Shown here one piece after another: positions 1-6,015 of a DNA stretch of 27,195 nt (positions within the stretch are counted from its first letter, which is position 1; each line of letters begins with the position of its first letter). Under the pieces are notes generated by a model. That model saw nothing but the letters and a program-made list of their open reading frames with translations, was not told the DNA's origin and searched no databases. Both the position numbers and the translations under genes were made by a program. The stretch comes from a virus: positions 1 through 27,195 of IMG/VR virus record IMGVR_UViG_3300037843_000157. One strand, 5' to 3'.

Positions 1-457
1 TGTCCACGTCCACGTCCTCGAGCGCCAGCGGCTGCGCCAGATCATTGTGGCCTTTGAGAATGATGATTCCGAGTGCGCCGCCGAATAGCCGGCCCCATTT
101 GCGGCCTTCGATGTACTTCTGGAGCGTAGCCGTATCCGCAATCACTTTGTCGAAGGCTGCAATATCCTCTGGTGTGACCTGCGATGTAAGTGTTGGAAAT
201 GCTTTCAGTTGGTCTTGAGGTTTCGTATCCACGACCGAGCGGATGATCCACGAGCCGCGGTACATGAAAACGAGCTTCTGATAGTCAAGCGAAATCCGGA
301 ACGGAACGTGCCGGCCGCCATTGGCAAGACTCGTTGAGCCCCAACCCACGTTCGCAGCAGGATTGGAATACATATCAACCGCGCCTCTCAGTTGCGGCGC
401 CGGCTTGATCTTCAGCTTTTCGGCGGCGCGCGCCTTAGCAACGGTCAGCGAGTCCAT
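1..457 (-). CDS. Phage portal protein, N-terminal part (DUF1073-like), cut by window edge
   Basis: This is the first 152 codons of a portal protein, the dodecameric ring through which DNA enters and leaves the head. The N-terminus has a short linker, then YRGSWIIRSVVDTKPQDQ at about residues 56-73. GRLFGGALGIIIL at about 118-130 matches the W-I-x-R-x-x-V-D and R-L-[FY]-G-G-A pattern of DUF1073 portals. The reading frame is open to base 1, so the rest lies outside the window. The ATG at 455-457 is the first in-frame start after a 99-base gap from the large terminase gene. A GATGAG stretch lies just upstream as a weak ribosome site. The gene order small terminase, large terminase, portal is classical and supports the call. 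The family name is from motif memory, not from a search. Confidence 0.78.
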   Translation of the reverse strand, partial: MDSLTVAKARAAEKLKIKPAPQLRGAVDMYSNPAANVGWGSTSLANGGRHVPFRISLDYQKLVFMYRGSWIIRSVVDTKPQDQLKAFPTLTSQVTPEDIAAFDKVIADTATLQKYIEGRKWGRLFGGALGIIILKGHNDLAQPLALEDVDVD

Positions 458-556
458 GCGCTCATCTTACAATAGTGCTTGAATAGGAATACGAATCGTG
501 ATACGCTTCCATATTGTCGCTGAATTAAGAATGAAGAGTTTGCAATCTCAAGTAGA

Positions 557-1786
557 TTAACCGACACGCCACTTCGGGATCATCTTGCTCACGCACATGC
601 GAATCACGTCACAACTATGATCGTTTTCCTTGATTGGCTCCTCCTCTCCGCGTTTGGCTGCTTTCTCGCTCCAGGAATAGCCCTCAAGCTCCTGCCTGGT
701 CTTGGGGTTGTTCCGCGCGTGGATCCGGTACATCCCGGCCTTGAGCGCTACCGAGACACGCCTGATACCCTCCAGCACCTCATTCTCGCCGTTCATCACC
801 TGATAGCCGCGCTTGACGAGCTCCAGCTTGAAACTGGCTGCGCTCGGATCAGCGATGACCACGAGCCCGCGGCGTTCGCGGCCCACGAAGGCATCAAAAT
901 CATCGGCGTATTCCGAATCGGTCTTCTGGCGCCGCTTTTCCTGAGAGTCCCAGTAATACTCGCGTTCTTGCCAGAGCGTCTTGCCATCGTCGAAAATCTC
1001 CAGAAAGACACATGGGTTGATCGTTCCATAGTCCACGCCGATGTAACGAGCCGCAAAACTGGTCAGTAGGGCTTGCGGCCGATCAGCGTCCGTGTAATAG
1101 CAGGCGTTGCCCAGCACATCGCGATAGATCGCTGCCTCGGCCACAACCCATTTGCCGAGAATATAGCGTTCGTAAAACACGCCCGTATAGAGCTGCTTCT
1201 GACTTTCGATGTATTCGGTGCTGAGATTTGGGTTGTCATCCATCGTGTAGTGGCCATACGAAAGCATCCCGAGATTGCGCAGCTTTTCGTTGTCGATGAA
1301 CTCTGTTTTGAGCCAATGCAACGGATTCGCAGGATTCAACGTGCCATAGAATCTAGATCCTTCAGGAGACATGCGCGTGAGCAGCATTTGAAAGAACTCT
1401 TGGGGCATCAGCTCGATTTGATCACCAATCACCACGCCCACAGTGAGCCCGCGGATGTATTTCTCGCTGCCCTCATCCTTGGCGCCCATGACGAGCCAGG
1501 AAGACTCACAAAGCCGTAGCAGCCCAGATTGATGGTTATAGGTGTAGTTTGAGGGCCCAACAAGGTTGAAAAGGTCGTTCAGCACATTGTTGAAGATGGT
1601 CTGCTTCGATACGCCTGTAATGACCCGCCAGCCATTCACCGGATAGCGACAGGCGTAGAGGGTTTTGGGGTGCAGAGCCCACGTTTTGCCGCTGCGAACG
1701 GCGCCATCGAGCAGATTGATGCGAGCATCGAGTTCGATCGGGCGATAAGCGAAGCGGCGCAACCTTTCACCATAATTCAACATCAT
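557..1786 (-). CDS. terL: Terminase large subunit (packaging ATPase-nuclease)
   Basis: This 409-residue protein is the DNA-packaging motor, which docks on the portal, pumps DNA by ATP hydrolysis and cuts concatemers. The N-terminal ATPase has a Walker A, GAVRSGKT, at residues 28-35. It has a Walker B-like strand, VVIGDQIE, at 118-125, and a coupling segment, YGTLNPANP, around 147-155. The C-terminal RNase H-like nuclease shows the expected acidic residues: D252 in GVDYG, D313 in IADPS, and D389/D393 in NDHSCD. Length and the GAVRSGKT motif fit the PBSX/Terminase_3-type group. It lies 56 bases downstream of the small subunit and 99 bases upstream of the portal. Two ATGs are adjacent at the start and I took the first; no strong ribosome site decides between them. 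Confidence 0.95.
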   Translation of the reverse strand: MMLNYGERLRRFAYRPIELDARINLLDGAVRSGKTWALHPKTLYACRYPVNGWRVITGVSKQTIFNNVLNDLFNLVGPSNYTYNHQSGLLRLCESSWLVMGAKDEGSEKYIRGLTVGVVIGDQIELMPQEFFQMLLTRMSPEGSRFYGTLNPANPLHWLKTEFIDNEKLRNLGMLSYGHYTMDDNPNLSTEYIESQKQLYTGVFYERYILGKWVVAEAAIYRDVLGNACYYTDADRPQALLTSFAARYIGVDYGTINPCVFLEIFDDGKTLWQEREYYWDSQEKRRQKTDSEYADDFDAFVGRERRGLVVIADPSAASFKLELVKRGYQVMNGENEVLEGIRRVSVALKAGMYRIHARNNPKTRQELEGYSWSEKAAKRGEEEPIKENDHSCDVIRMCVSKMIPKWRVG

Positions 1787-1842
1787 AATGTTCTCGGTTT
1801 TCTGGGTTTACCGAGTTTAGCAAGTCGCATTTTCTGCATGGC

Positions 1843-2307
1843 TTATTCATCTGGCGCTTTTGGCAATGCCTCATATTGCTGACGAAATTCGGCGAGCAGT
1901 TCAGCGAGCGGATCACCTGAGACTTTCAGTTCTGTCTTATCGCGCCATTCTTCCGGTTTGCGATTCTTCAACCAGAAGATCATGGAAGTTGGATCAGGCG
2001 GCACATGCTCAACGTATTCGACTTTCACCGCTTCGCTAGCCCCAGCCGGCATGAAGATCTTCACCGCATCAAACGAATAGCCGGTTGCTCGCTCATATAG
2101 CGATCGCTCGACTTGAGCATCAGCAATCTCTTTCCCTGTTTTTAAGGCGGCTAGGAATTCCGGATATTTTGCGCGCCAGTTGCGCAGTGTTTGTAAGCTA
2201 ACCCCAAATTCGTGAGATAGATCGAGATTGGTAGCACCCGCCAAGCACATTTCTTTTGTGCGCTCGACATATTCAGGCTTGTATTCGGTTGGGCGTCCAG
2301 CGGGCAT
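1843..2307 (-). CDS. terS: Terminase small subunit
   Basis: This 154-residue protein recognises phage DNA and recruits the large subunit. It opens with GRPTEYKPEYVERTKEMC, followed by a helix-turn-helix at residues 25-47 (NLDLSHEFGVSLQTLRNWRA). The middle contains ERATGYSFDAVKIF and the end contains MIFWLKNRKPEEWRDK. This is the standard pattern of a large group of small terminases. Its position just ahead of the large subunit supports the call. The first ATG follows the stop of the preceding short gene by about ten bases. The ribosome site is poor, so translation may depend on coupling to that gene. Confidence 0.92.
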   Translation of the reverse strand: MPAGRPTEYKPEYVERTKEMCLAGATNLDLSHEFGVSLQTLRNWRAKYPEFLAALKTGKEIADAQVERSLYERATGYSFDAVKIFMPAGASEAVKVEYVEHVPPDPTSMIFWLKNRKPEEWRDKTELKVSGDPLAELLAEFRQQYEALPKAPDE

Positions 2308-2316
2308 GAATGAATT

Positions 2317-2517
2317 CTACGCCGCCTTCGCCCACTTGCCGGGGCTGATTTCTGTGAATGTGGGGATCAGTTGCGGGAATACTTCGACAATCCGCAGTTG
2401 CGCGATGCGCACGGTGGTGATGACGGCAACGGGCTGGGTCTGCGGTTTGGGCATTGCAATCACGAGACCATGATACCGCAGGTTGTCAAATTTCGTACGG
2501 CCGATTCGCAGAGGCAT
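2317..2517 (-). CDS. Small hypothetical protein upstream of terS
   Basis: This 66-residue frame ends ten bases before the small terminase and lies in the same direction. I recognise no family. The sequence is basic and then hydrophobic, with a proline/threonine-rich centre (MPKPQTQPVAVITT at residues 22-35). A start at that internal ATG (2454) would give 45 residues and is equally possible. No good ribosome site is visible for either start. The upstream ATG lies within a perfect palindrome (2516-2525) and only 15 bases from the start of the divergent nuclease gene. Its position in the packaging operon favours a real gene, but it could be a chance frame. Confidence 0.45.
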   Translation of the reverse strand: MPLRIGRTKFDNLRYHGLVIAMPKPQTQPVAVITTVRIAQLRIVEVFPQLIPTFTEISPGKWAKAA

Positions 2518-2532
2518 GATATCATATTGTCG

Positions 2533-2997
2533 ATGGATTCGCGCAACGTTAACTACGCCAATCAGTTACGTCGTTCATTAACACACGCGGAAGAACGGCT
2601 TTATTCGGAGTTGCTGGTCGCTTTCAAGAATTCCTCGATCATAGTGGCTTGCCAGGAGCCGATAAGCTACTACATCGCAGATTTCATGCTCTACCCGCAA
2701 CGCATTGCGATTGAGTGTGATGGCGGATACCATCTCACGCCCAAGGCTCAAGCCTATGATCGGCGACGCACTACCGCAATGAATCAGCTTGGGATCCGCG
2801 TTCTGCGCTTTACAAATCGACGGGTGCTTTATGAAACGACCGCAGTGATTCAAGAGATTCTAGCCGCTTGTGGACCGTTAGAGCCAAAGTCCGACGGAGG
2901 CCCGCATGTGACGATTTGTCCACCTCATCGCGCTAACGCCTCTGGCCGCAAGGCTAAGCGCAAATGGTCTGAGCTCTTGTTTTATCGGCTCCGTTAG
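2533..2997 (+). CDS. DUF559 / Vsr-like endonuclease
   Basis: This 154-residue protein has the DUF559 fold, a PD-(D/E)XK relative of the Vsr repair nuclease. The N-terminal LRRSLTHAEERLY carries the family glutamate (E20). YYIADFML gives D50 and AIECDGGYH gives E61-x-D63 with H67. QLGIRVLRFTNRRVL (about 85-99) is the usual closing strand-helix. The frame stays open upstream to 2371, but that extension would overlap the opposite-strand gene and lacks family sequence. I therefore chose the ATG just before LRRSLTH; a TTG two codons earlier is an alternative. It is the only plus-strand gene among the packaging genes, which suggests an independently acquired nuclease. Its role (repair, mobility or host-DNA attack) cannot be read from sequence. 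Confidence 0.85.
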   Translation: MDSRNVNYANQLRRSLTHAEERLYSELLVAFKNSSIIVACQEPISYYIADFMLYPQRIAIECDGGYHLTPKAQAYDRRRTTAMNQLGIRVLRFTNRRVLYETTAVIQEILAACGPLEPKSDGGPHVTICPPHRANASGRKAKRKWSELLFYRLR

Positions 2998-3098
2998 AGG
3001 TATCTCGGTTTCCCGCGCAGCCAGTCGTAGACCCACAGGTAGGCAGCTGCAGCGAGCACGGCTAACTCAGGCAACGAAAGGACGATCAGGAGTTTCAT
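2994..3098 (-). CDS. 34-residue putative membrane peptide
   Basis: This short frame encodes MKLLIVLSLPELAVLAAAAY followed by LWVYDWLRGKPRYL. It is a single hydrophobic helix of about 18-20 residues with a basic, aromatic C-terminal tail, as expected for a one-span membrane peptide with a cytoplasmic end. The stop overlaps the end of the convergent DUF559 gene by three bases. Its ribosome site is weak. Support comes from a repeated 63-base element ending about 54 bases upstream; the same element lies at a similar distance upstream of the SLATT-like gene. Function unknown. Confidence 0.5.
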   Translation of the reverse strand: MKLLIVLSLPELAVLAAAAYLWVYDWLRGKPRYL

Positions 3099-3151
3099 GG
3101 CGTTCAGGCTTTCTAGGGGAAGCGCCCACGCCGCCCCGTAAGACGGCGCAA

Positions 3152-3214
3152 GCGTGCTCTAATGCGGCTGCATCCCAGTCCCCCTTACTACCGCGCGAGC
3201 CGCTGCGCGATGCT
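3152..3214 (-). repeat. Upstream repeat element, copy 1
   Basis: This is an imperfect copy of the element at 3922-3987. Shared blocks in the same order are GCGTGCTCT, ATGCGGCTG, a 19-base identical core (3179-3197) and CTGCGCGATGCT. Relative to minus-strand transcription it lies 5' of the 34-residue gene. It is directly repeated and flanks the SLATT-like/71-residue gene pair together with copy 2. Confidence 0.75.
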
Positions 3215-3428
3215 AGCTTGTGGGTGGTGTCAATGGGGTTGGATTGGGCAATAGCGCCGTCAGTGATGCGACTGTGACCGGCTGGCCTGTTGCCGTGCTC
3301 CAGGCGTTGATTGCCGCCGTTACCAGCCCTTCAAGCGCTTCGATGGCTGTTACGGGCAGCGCAAGAGCAGGATCGAGCGCCTGGATCTCAGCCAGAACCT
3401 CATTCGATACCTGCTCGATTTCCTGCAC
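3213..3428 (-). CDS. 71-residue hypothetical, related to the lysis-region gene at 13743-14117
   Basis: A GTG at 3426-3428 is preceded at ideal spacing by GGAGG, so I prefer it to the longer ATG frame that reads back through the upstream gene. The product runs VQEIEQVSNEVLAEIQALDP, then a hydrophobic middle, and ends in a Pro/Thr tail. The segment VTAAINAWSTATGQPVTVAS and its continuation align with ITTDFEAYCTAAGIPFTTAT in the 124-residue protein at 13743-14117. About 10 of 25 positions are identical and many others are conservative, and both proteins end in a Pro/Ala/Ser or Pro/Thr tail. The gene overlaps the end of the SLATT-like gene by 29 bases. Function unknown. Confidence 0.68.
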   Translation of the reverse strand: MQEIEQVSNEVLAEIQALDPALALPVTAIEALEGLVTAAINAWSTATGQPVTVASLTALLPNPTPLTPPTS

Positions 3429-3876
3429 AACGGTCCTCCCACCGCTCCATCCGCTTCGGATCGTTCGGAGCGTCGGTAGTCGCCAGTTCGGAGAGTTCCG
3501 CTTCGCGACGTTGCAAATCCTCAAGCTCGGCTGCTGCTTCATCACTATAGGTGTGATTCCATAGCCTCTTGTAACCACTCTCGATCAGGCTCCAGCCGTA
3601 ATGCAATTTCGCCATTATCCTGATTTTGGAGTCCAGATTGACTGCGACAGCATACGCATTCATCAATGCCACAAGAACAGAAAGCCAAATGGGGACGCCA
3701 ATTGGTAACTTGGCAACCAGAGCGAAGACGGCACCGGAGGCCAGAAAAAACGAGAGGCCAGTAATCCACTGTTTTCGCAGGGAATAAAGGCTTGCAAGAT
3801 CGCCGAAATACAGTGAATACACTTCGGCGGAAATCCGCCTTTTCCATACTTCGTTGATTTGATCGGACGTCAGCAT
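3400..3876 (-). CDS. Two-helix membrane protein, SLATT-like
   Basis: This 158-residue protein has two adjacent membrane helices, about residues 38-56 and 60-80, joined by a tight LPIGVP turn. A charged N-terminal segment (VWKRRISAEVYSLYFG) precedes them. A C-terminal helical region follows (MAKLHYGWSLIESGYKRLW, then DEAAAELEDLQRREAELSEL). This layout, with basic/aromatic positions before the first helix and a Y-x-x-L-type helix after the second, is that of SLATT domains. Those are membrane effectors often found with nucleotide-signalling defence genes. I see no cyclase, SLOG or SMODS partner nearby. Start at the ATG; upstream lies copy 2 of the repeat element. The assignment rests on topology rather than a decisive motif. 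Confidence 0.62.
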   Translation of the reverse strand: MLTSDQINEVWKRRISAEVYSLYFGDLASLYSLRKQWITGLSFFLASGAVFALVAKLPIGVPIWLSVLVALMNAYAVAVNLDSKIRIMAKLHYGWSLIESGYKRLWNHTYSDEAAAELEDLQRREAELSELATTDAPNDPKRMERWEDRCAGNRAGIE

Positions 3877-3921
3877 TGCAGACCTACTTTCAAACGCTCC
3901 CGGCCCCTTGCGAGGCCGGAG

Positions 3922-3987
3922 GCGTGCTCTTGCACTATGCGGCTGTATGGATCCCCCTTACTACCGCGCGGGGTACTGCGCGATGCT
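3922..3987 (-). repeat. Upstream repeat element, copy 2
   Basis: This is the partner of 3152-3214, with the same four conserved blocks (19-base core at 3952-3970). It ends about 45 bases before the start of the SLATT-like gene. Next to it, 3900-3919 can form a six-base-pair hairpin (CCGGCC/GGCCGG). The position suggests a promoter, leader or recombination site; the sequence alone does not say which. Confidence 0.75.
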
Positions 3988-4057
3988 GCCTAAACCGGAG
4001 GCGGAACAGGTAGCGTGCCAGGGTCAGCGCCGTCGGCGGCTTCCTAATAGCCCTCAA

Positions 4058-4123
4058 TCAGCCTGTTCCCCCTGTCCGACCGCTCGCTGCTACGACGTCA
4101 ATGTTTGCCTCTTCTTCGGTCAT
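4058..4123 (-). CDS. 21-residue micro-ORF with good ribosome site
   Basis: MTEEEANIDVVAASGRTGGT plus a final glycine, preceded by AAAGGA at good spacing before the ATG. It lies 28 bases after the VRR-NUC stop in the same direction. It could be a tiny real gene or the start of a decayed one; nothing in the peptide is recognisable. Confidence 0.35.
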   Translation of the reverse strand: MTEEEANIDVVAASGRTGGTG

Positions 4124-4151
4124 AACGTCCTTTCCTGCGATCATATCTCCC

Positions 4152-4508
4152 TCATTTCAAAGCCTGTTCTACATCCTCAATGCTGCGGGCGACGATGTAC
4201 CGATGGCCCTCGCGCTCAACCTGCTCTTGAAAACTCTTTTGCAGCTCGCTCTGCTTGCCCTTGGCGGCTTTGCACTCGATCCAGAGTGGCACGATAGAAC
4301 GACCGTAGCATCTATGGTCTTCATCAATAGGCTCACCGCACTGCTCGAATGAAAACGCCAGCACGTCAGCCATCCCAGGCACACCCGCTTTGATGAACCG
4401 CTTGCCGTCCGGCGTGGGCATGGCCAGCGTGTTCATGCGGAACGCTAGAATGTGCCGCGCCGCCAGATAGTCCAGAACCGCCTTCAAAACCTGTCCTTCC
4501 GGTGTCAT
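4152..4508 (-). CDS. VRR-NUC domain nuclease
   Basis: This 118-residue, single-domain protein has the VRR-NUC version of the PD-(D/E)XK fold. E4 lies in the first helix. GVPGMADVLAF at about 42-52 supplies the G-x-x-D motif (D48). PLWIECKAAKGKQSELQ at 74-90 gives E78-x-K80 with the trailing Q90. YIVARSIEDVEQAL is the usual end. Stand-alone VRR-NUC proteins occur in many phages and act on branched or single-stranded DNA during replication and recombination. The start overlaps the stop of the preceding winged-helix gene in an ATGA, indicating translational coupling. Confidence 0.9.
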   Translation of the reverse strand: MTPEGQVLKAVLDYLAARHILAFRMNTLAMPTPDGKRFIKAGVPGMADVLAFSFEQCGEPIDEDHRCYGRSIVPLWIECKAAKGKQSELQKSFQEQVEREGHRYIVARSIEDVEQALK

Positions 4509-4780
4509 TGCTTTTTGCCTGTAATCCGGTACTCGAACGAATCTGTGCCCTCTTTGCGCCGGCGCTCCACGATGTAGCCGCCATAGCGTGCCTTGCGAAG
4601 GTCCCTGATACGCGCCGACATGGTGCTGTCACAGTAAAACTCGCCCGTTTTGCGCTCGATTTCGCGCTGCACGAAGTAGGGCGTGACCCACTCGTGGATC
4701 AGCAATACATCCTTCACTGCGTCGATCAGCCGCGGCCTGCGCGCGCGCGGCGGCTCCAGGTCGAGTGAAAGCTGGACCAT
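4505..4780 (-). CDS. Putative winged-helix DNA-binding protein
   Basis: This 91-residue protein begins MVQLSLDLEPPRARRPRLID. Its body, VKDVLLIHEWVTPYFVQREI, then a helix with TMSARIRDLRKARYGGYIVE and RRRKEGTDSFEYRITGK, reads as a winged helix. The STMSARIRDLRK helix would be the recognition helix and the IVERRRKEG...FEYRI part the wing. The start codon overlaps the stop of the upstream gene (ATGA at 4777-4780), so I reject the longer frame reading back to 4975. The stop overlaps the VRR-NUC start, so the three genes form a coupled set. It is probably a phage replication or regulatory protein; the target is unknown. Confidence 0.75.
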   Translation of the reverse strand: MVQLSLDLEPPRARRPRLIDAVKDVLLIHEWVTPYFVQREIERKTGEFYCDSTMSARIRDLRKARYGGYIVERRRKEGTDSFEYRITGKKQ

Positions 4781-5154
4781 CACTTGCCCGCTTTCTGGCC
4801 GCGACGGAAGGCTTCGATGATTGGCTTGTTGTGCTCGCACGGCCACGGCTTGAGCAGGTCCGCAATCTCCGGCGGCACTTCCGGCTCCGGCTCGCCGTAT
4901 ATCACTCTCAGAATGGCCGCTAACCTTGTCCTCGTCGCATCTCCGTTGAGGTTCGGCGGCGGTGTGACTGAGCATATTTCAGCAACACGCCTGATCACTT
5001 CGTCTGTCAGCAATTTCCGCGCGTTCTCCCGCTGCCAGAGCAGGGCGGCTTCGCCAGCAATCCTCGCCACGCCATAAGGCAAATACAGAAACGGCCCAAT
5101 CGCGTCGCCAATTGCTTCCTGCATTCCCTCCGGCAACTTCACCTTTGCGCTCAT
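4780..5154 (-). CDS. Hypothetical phage protein, 124 residues
   Basis: No family is recognised. The protein starts MSAKVKLPEGMQEAIGDAIG, has a hydrophobic stretch (GPFLYLPYGVARIAGEAALL, about 20-39) and a helical middle (LTDEVIRRVAEICS). The C-terminus includes LLKPWPCEHNKPIIEAFRRG. The start is well defined by GGAGG just ahead of the ATG. The end overlaps the winged-helix gene start by one base pair of codons (TGA/ATG), placing it in the same operon. It could be a replication accessory protein by position only. Confidence 0.75.
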   Translation of the reverse strand: MSAKVKLPEGMQEAIGDAIGPFLYLPYGVARIAGEAALLWQRENARKLLTDEVIRRVAEICSVTPPPNLNGDATRTRLAAILRVIYGEPEPEVPPEIADLLKPWPCEHNKPIIEAFRRGQKAGK

Positions 5155-5162
5155 ACGCCCTC

Positions 5163-5552
5163 CTATCGGCCGCCTGCGCGGTCATGCTGCGCGTTACTCT
5201 CCAGCCACCTGTCCGTGGCCTCGTCCGCCTCGTGCGCCGCCTTGTCGTAGCGCGCCTGCCGCTCTGCCGTGAGCGGGGCCGTGCCTGTCCGCGCTCCAAA
5301 TCGCATCCCCTTGGCGAACTTGCGGTCCTTGAAATAGAAAACATTGATCGTCTCGCCGCGTGCCTCGTCTGCCCGTGCACAAACCAGCAGCGTCTTGCTC
5401 ACGGCCTCCACGTCCGCGCCTGAGTCCCGAGCGGCGTATGCGATGACCTGGGCCAGCATCTGCACATCGTAGGGACCGGCAGCGAGGCCCAGCTCCTCAA
5501 GAAGCCATGATGCGGCCATGAATTCGCCGTTTGCTGCGTGCTTGACGGTCAT
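5163..5552 (-). CDS. Hypothetical phage protein, 129 residues
   Basis: The start is taken as the ATG at 5550-5552 because it overlaps the stop of the Lar-like gene in an ATGA, although the frame remains open upstream. The product begins MTVKHAANGEFMAASWLLEE. A helical domain follows (YDVQMLAQVIAYAARDSG, VEAVSKTLLVCARADEARGE), then NVFYFKDRKFAKGMRFG and a charged helical tail (TAERQARYDKAAHEADEATD). I do not recognise a family. It is followed eight bases later by the next gene's start, whose ribosome site lies between them, so it is part of the same transcription unit. Confidence 0.75.
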   Translation of the reverse strand: MTVKHAANGEFMAASWLLEELGLAAGPYDVQMLAQVIAYAARDSGADVEAVSKTLLVCARADEARGETINVFYFKDRKFAKGMRFGARTGTAPLTAERQARYDKAAHEADEATDRWLESNAQHDRAGGR

Positions 5553-5770
5553 TCGCGATTGTTCCATGCAGAAACCGCTGAAGTTGCGCTCGACGTCGCC
5601 GCCGGACTTACCCCACATTTGGGATTCTGGCATTTCACCCAGTAATACGCATACTTCGGATCATTGTTGGGAAAAACGCTACTTGGCCACCCGTCGCACT
5701 TCAAAAGAGCTTTTGACCCACAGAATGGGCATGGGTCAAGAACAACTCCAGATTCCAATTCGACTAACAT
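5549..5770 (-). CDS. Lar-like restriction alleviation zinc-ribbon protein
   Basis: This 73-residue protein contains a four-cysteine zinc ribbon. CPFC is at 14-17 in the context LDPCPFCGSKALL, and a second pair in WVKCQNPKC is at 47 and 52. It ends SAVSAWNNRE. The pattern [LP]-x-P-C-P-F-C-G, a central aromatic W-V-x-C, and a closing W-N-x-R is that of the Lar family. Rac-prophage Lar in that family dampens type I restriction by modulating host methylation. An AAGGAG site lies eight bases before the ATG. The stop is coupled to the next gene. The anti-restriction role is inferred from the family; some phage zinc ribbons of this shape have unknown jobs. Confidence 0.82.
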   Translation of the reverse strand: MLVELESGVVLDPCPFCGSKALLKCDGWPSSVFPNNDPKYAYYWVKCQNPKCGVSPAATSSATSAVSAWNNRE

Positions 5771-6015
5771 TTGAATCTCCTTTTCCTGAAAGTTTTGCGC
5801 GTGAATTCGTGCGAGAATTTCAAAACCCCGCAAATCATACAGGTTACTGCTTTTGAATGATCCACGTTCGCGTTCACAAACAACCATCCTGCGGTCCGTA
5901 AAGGGCCGTGCGTTTCTGTTCCCTCTGACAAACCAAAAGAACCTGGGGCCGCATAGGATTCCCCGTGTTCTGGGCCGAAGAGCACTAATCCCGGCCAAAC
6001 CCGCCCTGCGGTCAA
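5764..6015 (-). CDS. Doubtful Cys-containing ORF just upstream of the Lar-like gene
   Basis: An 83-codon frame with a TTG start, ending seven bases inside the Lar-like gene. Its C-terminal half has a CMICG pair, a following HEF and a basic tail (TRKTFRKRRFKC). No ATG is available upstream of the CMIC region and there is no ribosome site. It is listed because its end is closely coupled to the next start and the composition is not absurd, but it may be noncoding. Confidence 0.22.
   Translation of the reverse strand: MTAGRVWPGLVLFGPEHGESYAAPGSFGLSEGTETHGPLRTAGWLFVNANVDHSKAVTCMICGVLKFSHEFTRKTFRKRRFKC

Noticed and set aside
617-1519. Plus-strand frames opposite the large terminase
   Set aside because: The minus strand encodes an intact terminase with all motifs; the plus-strand frames are its complement.
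2454-2497. TTGACA on the minus strand at about 2491-2486 as a promoter for the gene before terS
   Set aside because: No -10-like hexamer lies at 16-18 bases; the only TATCAT is eight bases away, and the site would be inside the longer version of that gene.
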